Part shown: one piece after another, positions 7,412 to 12,672 of the stretch
Position numbering within the stretch: position 1 is the first letter of the stretch
How the letters are laid out: every line of letters begins with the position of its first letter
NCBI GenBank assembly: GCA_964427955.1
Contig: CAYRWY010000147.1
Location: forward strand, 1 to 12,672
DNA length: 12,672 bases
Direction: 5' to 3'
Origin: JACRBK01 sp964427955
GTDB taxonomy: Bacteria; Chloroflexota; Anaerolineae; Aggregatilineales; Aggregatilineaceae
Program-made: the position numbers and the translations under genes
Notes under the pieces: model-generated
Told to the model about the DNA's origin: nothing
Databases searched by the model: none
What the model saw: only the letters and a program-made list of their open reading frames with translations

Positions 7412-7436
7412 CATCTGCCGGGTATGCCAGTAAGGT
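7408..7436 (+). promoter_or_regulatory. Possible promoter for the 140-aa gene and CPBP gene
   Basis: A perfect -35 TTGACA (7408-7413) overlaps the stop codon of the sensor-protein gene and lies 17 nt before TAAGGT (7431-7436), a poor -10. The candidate would start transcription about 40 bp before the next gene. The -10 weakness keeps confidence low. Confidence 0.3.
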
Positions 7437-7483
7437 TGCTGTAGCAGTGCTGCGGTCCACCAGTCGTTGGAGCGAGAGGACGT

Positions 7484-7906
7484 ATGAGTCGTGTAGTGAA
7501 TCCGGATAACCCTGGCAAACTGCGCAACCAGATGATGCGCACGGCTGCCGAAATTTTGCGTCATCTCAGCCAGAAATCCTCGCTGGATGACGAGACCAAG
7601 GACCTGACGGCGCAGTTGGTCTACTGTTTGCGCGGGGTCGAGGATGGTATCGAGGCGTCGGCGATAGCCTGGGAAAAGCGGGACTACTGGATCAAGGCGG
7701 AACAACTCCGCCAGCGGTGGACCTGGGCGGGCAATTCCTCGGCTCGCCTGGAAAACCTGATCCGCAACGAACAGTGGGATGCCTTGCCCGCGATGATGGT
7801 GAGCCTGTTCGGCTATTTCGCCGACATCAAGATCACCAAGCTCACGCGCGACTCCAGCGCCTGGGAAGGGGCTTACCAGCGGCTGAAGAGCGAATTCGGC
7901 TCCTAA
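7484..7906 (+). CDS. Hypothetical protein, helical, 140 residues
   Basis: I do not recognise this protein's family. It is soluble, mostly predicted-helical, with charged and leucine-rich stretches (residues 10-60: ILRHLSQKSSLDDETKDLTA and a following helix) and several tryptophans (63, 69, 79, 81, 98 and 127 approximately). No catalytic motif, metal-binding cluster or signal peptide is visible. The ATG at 7484 follows GAGAGG at about 5 nt, and codon use resembles its neighbours, so it is a real gene. It sits between the sensor protein and the CPBP protease-like gene, 15 bp before the latter, which suggests co-transcription and perhaps a shared pathway. Confidence 0.75.
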   Translation: MSRVVNPDNPGKLRNQMMRTAAEILRHLSQKSSLDDETKDLTAQLVYCLRGVEDGIEASAIAWEKRDYWIKAEQLRQRWTWAGNSSARLENLIRNEQWDALPAMMVSLFGYFADIKITKLTRDSSAWEGAYQRLKSEFGS

Positions 7907-7921
7907 GCTCGGGGGGGACCC

Positions 7922-9139
7922 TTGTCCACGACTGAAATTCTCCTGACACTGGCTCTGGTGGCGGTCGTCGGTGCCGTGGTGGCGCTGGCGAACTATGCCG
8001 ACCGGACGAAATCCCACCAACTACGACGGGTCATGAACGCCCTGTGGGGCATCTTCAACGTGCTGATCCTTCTGGTCGGCGTGATGGACCTCGTGGCGGC
8101 TTACGCGCAAAATAGCAGCGATGCGCCGAGCAAGGTGGCGGGGTGGGGCGGGCTGCTGGCGGCGGTCGTCGTGTCCGGCCTGGCGACCCTGGTGCTGCTG
8201 CGCCCGGTGCGTCTGAAGCTCATGGTGTTGTTCCCATCGGCTCGCAAGCCGAAAAACGCGGCGATGATGGACGCTCTGCCCATACTTTCACCCGACCTGC
8301 AATCCCCACCGGGTGGCACGCCGCTGTTTCCCCAGATGTTGAACTACTACACGACCGATTCCGCGATCACCCTACAATCTTCGACTGGACCGGCGATGCC
8401 CGATCAGGCGGTGTCGTCTGAGCCGCGCGGCTTTGATCCGGACTCGAATGTGCATATGGCGGCGCTGGTGCTGTGCCTCTACCTGGTCGGCTCTCAGTTG
8501 ATCAGCTTCATCGTGGGTGGCGGGTTGGAAGGGGTAGCGGCGGGGTACGAAGGTGGGTTGAAGGCCATTGACCTGCTGATGAATGCGCTGCCGCTGGTCG
8601 TGATCCCGATCATCGGCATTGGCCTGGGGATGCGCCGCAGCGTCCCGCAGGCCCTCCGGCGCTTGGGGCTGGGACTGCCCACGCTCGAAGGCTTGATGAT
8701 CTCGTCGGCGGCATTGATTGGGCTGTTCATCTTCGTGGTGATACTGTCTATGGTCTGGGCGGGACTGGTCTCTCAGGAGACGTTCAAAGAACAGACCGAA
8801 GCCTCCGACGCCATCTCGAAGAGCGTCACCAACCTGGGCCTGGCGTTTCTGTTGGCATTGACCGCCGCCGTGGGGGAGGAAATTGCCTTCCGGGGGGCGC
8901 TACAGCCGGTCTTCGGCCTGTGGCCGACGGCGATTATTTTCACGCTGACGCACGTGCAGTATACGCTGACCCCGGCGGCGCTGATCATCCTGGGCGTGGC
9001 GCTCGTCTTTGGCTGGATTCGCCAGCGTTACAACACCACCACCGCGATGATCGTGCACTTCTTCTATGACTTTATACCATTGGTCCTGGGGCTGCTGATC
9101 TCCGAGAGTGCGTTGGTCGGGCTGCTGCGGCTGCTCTAG
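7922..9139 (+). CDS. CPBP-family intramembrane metalloprotease-like protein
   Basis: A 405-residue membrane protein. Three N-terminal membrane segments (about residues 5-24, 42-62, 75-95) are followed by a hydrophilic loop (about 97-177), then the CPBP core with roughly seven segments. The core keeps the expected motifs: GEEIAFRG (E319, E320, R324), FTLTH (F340, H344) and HFFYD (H379, D383). The CPBP/Rce1 family includes intramembrane endopeptidases; bacterial members serve in bacteriocin immunity, protein maturation or unknown roles, and no substrate is evident here. The start is TTG at 7922, chosen because the first membrane segment begins right after it and a G-rich site precedes it; the next in-frame Met is residue 38. 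Its TAG stop overlaps the thymidine kinase stop on the other strand. Confidence 0.88.
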   Translation: MSTTEILLTLALVAVVGAVVALANYADRTKSHQLRRVMNALWGIFNVLILLVGVMDLVAAYAQNSSDAPSKVAGWGGLLAAVVVSGLATLVLLRPVRLKLMVLFPSARKPKNAAMMDALPILSPDLQSPPGGTPLFPQMLNYYTTDSAITLQSSTGPAMPDQAVSSEPRGFDPDSNVHMAALVLCLYLVGSQLISFIVGGGLEGVAAGYEGGLKAIDLLMNALPLVVIPIIGIGLGMRRSVPQALRRLGLGLPTLEGLMISSAALIGLFIFVVILSMVWAGLVSQETFKEQTEASDAISKSVTNLGLAFLLALTAAVGEEIAFRGALQPVFGLWPTAIIFTLTHVQYTLTPAALIILGVALVFGWIRQRYNTTTAMIVHFFYDFIPLVLGLLISESALVGLLRLL

Positions 9140-9705
9140 CGCGGCACCTGGTGATGCTCACGGCAGCGCGCCTCGTACGCTTCTGAAGCGCCGACCAGGA
9201 TGATCGGATCGTCGTAGCGCGCGGGCTGGCCGTTGACCAGGCGCTGCGTCCGGCTGGCGTCTTCCCCGCAGATCATGCAGATCGCGTGCAGTTTTTGCAC
9301 CTCGTCCGCGCAGCACAGCAGCGCTGGCATCGATCCGAACGGCTCACCGCGAAAATCCATATCCAGCCCGGCAATGATCACCCGGATCGCCCGGTGTGAC
9401 AACTGCTCGACGACGCCCACGATTCCGGCGTCGAAGAACTGCGCTTCGTCGATGGCGACCACGGTAGTCTGCGGCGCGAGCTGCGCCAGGATGGCTTGGG
9501 AGTCGGAGACGGGCAGGGCTTCAAAATCCAGCCCGTTGTGCGAGGTGACGCGCTGGACCGAGTAGCGGGTATCGAGGGCGGGTTTGAAGACCTGGACGTT
9601 TTGCCGGGCGATGCTGGCCCGGCGCACCCGCCGGATCAATTCTTCGGTTTTGCCGCTGAACATGCTGCCGCAGATCACTTCGACCCGACCTGGATAGTGC
9701 GTCAT
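9136..9705 (-). CDS. tdk: Thymidine kinase (type II)
   Basis: A 189-residue thymidine kinase, which phosphorylates thymidine to dTMP with ATP in the pyrimidine salvage pathway in the cytoplasm. It has the P-loop GSMFSGKT (13-20), the Walker B-like VVAIDEAQFF (82-91) with catalytic E87, a structural zinc site from C143, C146, C181 and H184, and the lasso/thymidine-binding segment near ASEAYEARC (173-181). Length and motif order are normal for the family. The ATG at 9705 has a GAGGAG site 5 nt upstream. It lies downstream of rpmE, an arrangement known from other bacteria, and after a terminator hairpin, so its expression may be partly separate. Its stop codon is shared as a CTAG palindrome with the convergent CPBP gene. 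Confidence 0.97.
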   Translation of the reverse strand: MTHYPGRVEVICGSMFSGKTEELIRRVRRASIARQNVQVFKPALDTRYSVQRVTSHNGLDFEALPVSDSQAILAQLAPQTTVVAIDEAQFFDAGIVGVVEQLSHRAIRVIIAGLDMDFRGEPFGSMPALLCCADEVQKLHAICMICGEDASRTQRLVNGQPARYDDPIILVGASEAYEARCREHHQVPR

Positions 9706-9716
9706 GGTAGCTCCTC

Positions 9717-9744
9717 AAACGAAAGGGCAGGTGGATACCTGCCC
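9717..9744 (-). terminator. Intrinsic terminator after rpmE
   Basis: Read on the minus strand, GGGCAGGT-ATCC-ACCTGCCC is a perfect 8-bp GC-rich stem with a 4-nt loop, followed by TTTCGTTT. It lies 33 bp past the L31 stop and ends just before the thymidine kinase ribosome binding site. The broken T tract suggests partial read-through into tdk. Confidence 0.6.
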
Positions 9745-9776
9745 CTTGTGACTACGGTGCCATGCGGACGAGCGGG

Positions 9777-10241
9777 TTAGGCTCCCTGTTCCGGGACGTC
9801 GTAACCGCGCGCGCGCAGTTGCTTCTTGGTGTCGGCCAGCACTTTGCGTCCGATGCCAGAGATCGCCAGGATCGCGTCGTCGCCGCCTTCTTCCCAACGG
9901 GCCAGCAAGTCGCCCACGACTTCGATGCCGTTTTCGATGAAGATGTTGGTGTAACGCTTCTCAAGACCGAGTTCGGCAATCGGGATACCGGGCGAGGTCC
10001 GATCCTGCGAGCGAGCTTCGGCTTCGGCAATCCGCTCGTCGCGCACGCGCAGGCGCTTCATGAAGCGGTCGACCTGGCCTTCGCTGTCCACGATACGCTG
10101 TTCGCCGGTGTAGAAGGGATGGCACGCCGAGCACACATCGGTGCGAATTTCCGCTACGGTCGAGCCAACCGTCCAGGTGTTGCCGCAGGCGCAAATCACG
10201 CGCGCTTCGGGGAACCACTTGGGATGAATGTTTTGACGCAT
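9777..10241 (-). CDS. rpmE: Ribosomal protein L31 with a C-terminal alpha-CTD-like domain
   Basis: A 154-residue protein, about twice the usual 66-80 residues of L31. Residues 1-60 are a zinc-type (C+) L31 with C17-A-C19 and C37-S-A-C40, the MRQNIHP start and HPFYTG. A charged linker (about 61-85) leads to a C-terminal domain (about 86-149) with helix-hairpin-helix character. It aligns without large gaps with the RNA polymerase alpha C-terminal domain: PIAELGLEKRYTN (87-99), VVGDLL (108-113), ISGIGRK (127-133) and TKKQLRARG (138-146). Residues R96, N99, G131 and K133 fall at the E. coli alpha positions R265, N268, G296 and K298, which contact DNA. The whole frame is continuous with one start and one stop, so it is a fusion, not two genes. 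ATG at 10241, AAGAG site 8 nt upstream. Role of the added domain unknown. Confidence 0.92.
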   Translation of the reverse strand: MRQNIHPKWFPEARVICACGNTWTVGSTVAEIRTDVCSACHPFYTGEQRIVDSEGQVDRFMKRLRVRDERIAEAEARSQDRTSPGIPIAELGLEKRYTNIFIENGIEVVGDLLARWEEGGDDAILAISGIGRKVLADTKKQLRARGYDVPEQGA

Positions 10242-10264
10242 GATAGTTGCTCTTAACCTTTCAG

Positions 10265-10297
10265 GTCACGGTTCCCTCAACGAGGGGGATGCGTGAC
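10265..10297 (-). promoter_or_regulatory. Hairpin in the rpmE leader
   Basis: GTCACG (10265-10270) pairs with CGTGAC (10292-10297), enclosing a second stem CCCTC/GAGGG (10274-10278 with 10282-10286) with a 3-nt loop. The two stems are separated by a short interior region that allows wobble pairs. The hairpin sits between the L27 stop and the L31 ribosome binding site and has no T tract, so it is not a standard terminator. It could be an autoregulatory or processing element. Confidence 0.45.
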
Positions 10298-10330
10298 GGC
10301 TAGTGAGCTGTAGGGATGAAACCGCCCGGC

Positions 10331-10612
10331 TTACGCCTGGGCCGGTTCTTCCTGGGGAAGCTCAGGATACACACTGATGCGCTTGCGTCCGCCCGAAAAC
10401 GTTTCGAAGACGACGGTGCCTTCGATCAGCGAGAAGATCGTATGATCGCGGCCCATGCCGACGTTCGCGCCGGGATGGAACTTGGTTCCGCGCTGGCGAA
10501 CGATGATGTTGCCGGGGATGACGAACTCGCCGCCAAAGCACTTGATGCCGAGCCGCTGGCTCTGGCTGTCGCGCCCGTTCTTAGTCGAACCGCCACCTTT
10601 TTTATGCGCCAT
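10331..10612 (-). CDS. rpmA: Ribosomal protein L27
   Basis: A 93-residue bacterial L27 of the large ribosomal subunit, whose N-terminal tail reaches the peptidyl transferase centre. The protein begins MAHKKGGGSTKNGRDS, so it has no Firmicutes-type cleavable N-terminal extension. The core shows GIKCFGGEFVIPGNIIVRQRG and GANVGMGRDHTIFSL. The C-terminal 10 residues are acidic and Pro-rich. ATG at 10612 with a GAGGAG site. It follows rplU by 20 bp without the small protease or ysxB-like gene found between them in Firmicutes. Confidence 0.98.
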   Translation of the reverse strand: MAHKKGGGSTKNGRDSQSQRLGIKCFGGEFVIPGNIIVRQRGTKFHPGANVGMGRDHTIFSLIEGTVVFETFSGGRKRISVYPELPQEEPAQA

Positions 10613-10632
10613 TTCTCAGCACTCCTCTATTC

Positions 10633-10950
10633 CTACACACCCGCGATGCTGTCAATACGAAGCCGTGTGAAATACTGCCGATGGCCGCGGCGACGGCGGT
10701 AGTGTTCCTTCGCCTTGTACTTCCAGACGAAGACTTTCGGACCACGTCCCTGCTTGACGACGGTCACCTTGACCACCGCGCCCTTGACCACCGGTTGCCC
10801 GATGACCGGAGCGCCGTTGTCGGGGACGACCAACAGCACGTCAGTCAGTTCGAGGGCTGCCCCTTCTTCGACGGGGAGCCGTTCCACATCAATCATCTGG
10901 CCGGGTTCGGCGCGAAACTGCCGTCCGCCGGTGCGTATTATTGCGTACAT
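10633..10950 (-). CDS. rplU: Ribosomal protein L21
   Basis: A 105-residue bacterial L21, a large-subunit protein that binds 23S rRNA. It starts with the family's MYAIIRTGGRQFR and has the C-terminal basic signature YKAKEHYRRRRGHRQYFTRLRI (about 78-99), with DSIAGV at the end. Length is normal. The ATG at 10950 has a GGAGA site 8 nt upstream. It is the first gene of the rplU-rpmA-rpmE unit, driven by the near-consensus promoter at 11072-11100 through a leader of about 115 nt. Confidence 0.98.
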   Translation of the reverse strand: MYAIIRTGGRQFRAEPGQMIDVERLPVEEGAALELTDVLLVVPDNGAPVIGQPVVKGAVVKVTVVKQGRGPKVFVWKYKAKEHYRRRRGHRQYFTRLRIDSIAGV

Positions 10951-11065
10951 TCAAGGTCTCCAATCTTCACTTGACCACCACTGGTAACAATCTCGACGGA
11001 GCGCCCCAGCGAGGAAAATTGGTCAGGTAATAGACATAAAGCCCTGGCAGTAACCAGGACAGCGG
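10951..11065 (-). promoter_or_regulatory. Structured leader of the rplU operon
   Basis: The predicted transcript leader contains a small hairpin, CCTGG/CCAGG (11043-11047 with 11054-11058), and a longer-range pairing, TGACCA with TGGTCA (10972-10977 with 11020-11025), that encloses about 42 nt with further short complementary segments. The second element ends close to the L21 ribosome binding site. The leader is long for a ribosomal gene with a strong promoter, which fits autogenous control, but no known L21-leader consensus was matched. Confidence 0.4.
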
Positions 11066-11071
11066 TGGATT

Positions 11072-11100
11072 ATTATAGCCGTACGCCCCCTCGCCGTCAA
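11072..11100 (-). promoter_or_regulatory. Near-consensus sigma-70 promoter for rplU-rpmA-rpmE
   Basis: On the minus strand, TTGACG (11095-11100) and a perfect TATAAT (11072-11077) are separated by exactly 17 nt. The start of transcription should be near 11065. This is the best promoter in the window, as expected for ribosomal protein genes. Confidence 0.85.
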
Positions 11101-11196
11101 TCCCGGTTTCCGTGTGGCAAGCGGTGGACTGTCGTCGGCAATCCAGGTAGCCGGGAGGCCGATCCCTACGGTATGATTGGCGTGAGGTTATTTTCT

Positions 11197-12672
11197 ATGC
11201 AGCGCAGGCGAACGATGGCACAGTTCCTTCTGATCGGGTGCGTATGCCTCAGTCTGATCGGGGCGTGCGCGCCTGAACCTCAAACCATGCATGAGTCCGT
11301 GAGTACGCCCACGGCTCCTGCAACAGCCGCCCCGGTCGAGTCAGACTTGGCGGTGACGGCACTCCCAACCTCGACTCTAACGCTTCAGCCTCAATCTACA
11401 CCATCAAATTTGCGTTATAAAATCGCGGCGGTGCTGAATTGGACCGCCCACACGCTGCGCGTTGAAGAGACCGTCCATTATGTGAACGATACCGGGCAGA
11501 CCCAGCCCTCCCTGGTGTTCAACGTGGAGTTGAACCAGTCCCCGACCGACCTCCTCATCCGGCGTATCACCAACGCGGGCCATCCCATCAGCAAGTACAC
11601 GCTCGATCAGACGCGGCTGGACGTGCCGCTCTTCGAGCCGCTGGCCGCTGGCGATGAGGTGGACCTGGTGGTCACCTATCAGGTCAGCATTCCGCAGTTG
11701 GTCGATGGCTACTGGGGCCAGCACGTGGGCTACTGGGGTTACAGTGGACGCCAGATCAACCTGGGGATGTGGTTCCCGCTGCTGGCGGCCTACGATCCGG
11801 CCACTGGCTGGATCACGCCGGAAGCCCACTGGCTGGGCGAATGTTTTGTTCTGCGCACCGCCGATTTCGTCGTCGATCTCACTATCGAGGGGACGGATCA
11901 CCTGGTGCGCGTGGCCGGACCGGGCCAGTTGTCGCGCCCGGCCAAGGGCCAATGGCGGCTGGAACTGGACGGCGGGCGGGAGTTGGCGCTGTCGCTCTCA
12001 GAGGAATTCCACGTCCTCAGCACCTCGACCGCCAGCGGCGTGGACGTGTCCTTATTCTATTTGCCGGATGCCGAGACGCTCGACGCGCCGCGCCATGCGC
12101 TGCGGACCGCCGTCGATGCTCTGTCGCTCTACGAAGAGTTGTACGGCCCCTATCCGTACCAGCGCATGGTGGTCGTCGAGGGCGATTTCCCGGATGGGAT
12201 GGAGTTCAGCGGCCTGGTGTTCGTCAGCCGCGACTGGTTCCTGGCTTGGAAAGGTATTCCGGACGACTGGCTGACTCTGATCACGGCGCACGAGGTCGCG
12301 CACCAGTGGTGGTACGGGTTGGTCGGGAACGATCAAAGCCAGTATCCCTACCTGGACGAGACGCTGGCGATCTACAGCGAGCTGCTCTTCATCGAGCGCT
12401 ATTATCCCGACGACCGCGCGTGGTGGTGGGAGTTTCGGGTCAAGTCCTATTCGCCCCAGGGCTACGTCGATACGCCGATCTACGATTTCTACTCGCCGCG
12501 TGGTTATATCGACGCCGTGTACTTGCAGGGCGCGCGCCTGATGGACGACCTGCGGACGGCGATGGGCGACGAGGCGTTTTTGGCCTGGCTGCGCCGCTAT
12601 GCGGACCGGATGCGGAACCAGATCGCCTACCCGGTGGACCTGTGGGGCGCCCTCACCACCGCGGAATATCTG
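11197..12672 (+). CDS. Lipoprotein M1-family (gluzincin) metallopeptidase, partial
   Basis: The reading frame is open to the window edge; 492 residues are visible and the C-terminus is missing. It begins with a lipoprotein signal: basic MQRRR, a hydrophobic stretch, and a lipobox ending in C24. A Thr/Pro/Ser/Ala-rich linker follows (about 25-70). The N-terminal beta domain is then followed by an M1-like catalytic domain: HEVAHQWW (zinc ligands H365 and H369, catalytic E366) and, exactly 18 residues after H369, the third ligand E388 in LDETLAIY. GMEFSG (334-339) stands where M1 enzymes have GAMEN. VYLQGARLMDDL matches the segment around the M1 catalytic tyrosine. It likely cleaves peptides outside the membrane. 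ATG at 11197 has a GAGG site about 9 nt upstream; it diverges from rplU across 246 bp. Confidence 0.9.
   Translation, partial: MQRRRTMAQFLLIGCVCLSLIGACAPEPQTMHESVSTPTAPATAAPVESDLAVTALPTSTLTLQPQSTPSNLRYKIAAVLNWTAHTLRVEETVHYVNDTGQTQPSLVFNVELNQSPTDLLIRRITNAGHPISKYTLDQTRLDVPLFEPLAAGDEVDLVVTYQVSIPQLVDGYWGQHVGYWGYSGRQINLGMWFPLLAAYDPATGWITPEAHWLGECFVLRTADFVVDLTIEGTDHLVRVAGPGQLSRPAKGQWRLELDGGRELALSLSEEFHVLSTSTASGVDVSLFYLPDAETLDAPRHALRTAVDALSLYEELYGPYPYQRMVVVEGDFPDGMEFSGLVFVSRDWFLAWKGIPDDWLTLITAHEVAHQWWYGLVGNDQSQYPYLDETLAIYSELLFIERYYPDDRAWWWEFRVKSYSPQGYVDTPIYDFYSPRGYIDAVYLQGARLMDDLRTAMGDEAFLAWLRRYADRMRNQIAYPVDLWGALTTAEYL

Noticed and set aside
6707..8020. A 437-codon open frame on the minus strand opposite the sensor-protein and 140-residue genes
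   Set aside because: It is antisense to genes with clear motifs, has no recognisable domain and crosses two genes. Long antisense frames are expected from GC-rich codon use.
11172..11177. TATGAT as a -10 for the peptidase gene
   Set aside because: No acceptable -35 occurs 16-18 nt upstream and no extended -10 TG is present.
11654..12274. A 206-codon plus-strand frame inside the peptidase gene
   Set aside because: It is out of frame with the HEVAH-X18-E peptidase, which runs uninterrupted from 11197 to the window end.

Overview
The window looks like a piece of a GC-rich Chloroflexota chromosome, probably Anaerolineae or a close relative. This is inferred from gene content: an actinobacterial/chloroflexal trio (PI3/4-kinase-like SCO1664 protein, DUF3090, MSMEG_4193-type phosphatase), the adjacent MoxR/DUF58/DUF4129 genes, and a GC-rich interspersed palindrome near the left edge. 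No tRNA, rRNA, CRISPR array, transposase or prophage gene was seen. The right-edge gene is cut by the window. Every stretch without a gene is under 300 bases.

Left third (244-6169), all on the minus strand. Reading in the direction of transcription: a histidine phosphatase, a DUF3090 protein, a PI3/4-kinase-like SCO1664 protein, a MoxR AAA+ ATPase, a DUF58 protein and a DUF4129 membrane protein. The last three form the usual MoxR/DUF58/transglutaminase-type neighbourhood, but the membrane protein has no recognisable transglutaminase catalytic domain. The first three form a conserved kinase/phosphatase trio of unknown function. A good sigma-70-like promoter lies between the phosphatase and DUF3090. 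Bases 1-111 hold nothing I can recognise; 112-205 is a nested palindromic repeat.

Middle (6344-9139), plus strand. A soluble PAS-HisKA sensor protein with an intact phospho-acceptor histidine but a badly eroded ATP-binding domain, then a small unknown protein, then a CPBP-family intramembrane protease-like protein with a TTG start. No response regulator is present. This cassette diverges from the phosphatase across a 174-bp spacer with a perfect short palindrome. It converges on thymidine kinase, and the two genes share one CTAG as their stop codons.

Right part (9136-10950), minus strand. Transcription runs rplU (L21), rpmA (L27), rpmE (L31), then tdk after an intrinsic terminator. A near-consensus promoter (TTGACG-17-TATAAT) drives L21 with a leader of about 115 nt. 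The most unusual object in the window is L31: a normal zinc-binding L31 domain is followed by a linker and a C-terminal helix-hairpin-helix domain that aligns with the RNA polymerase alpha C-terminal domain and keeps several of its DNA-contacting residues. A divergent lipoprotein M1-type metallopeptidase (11197 onward) runs off the right edge.
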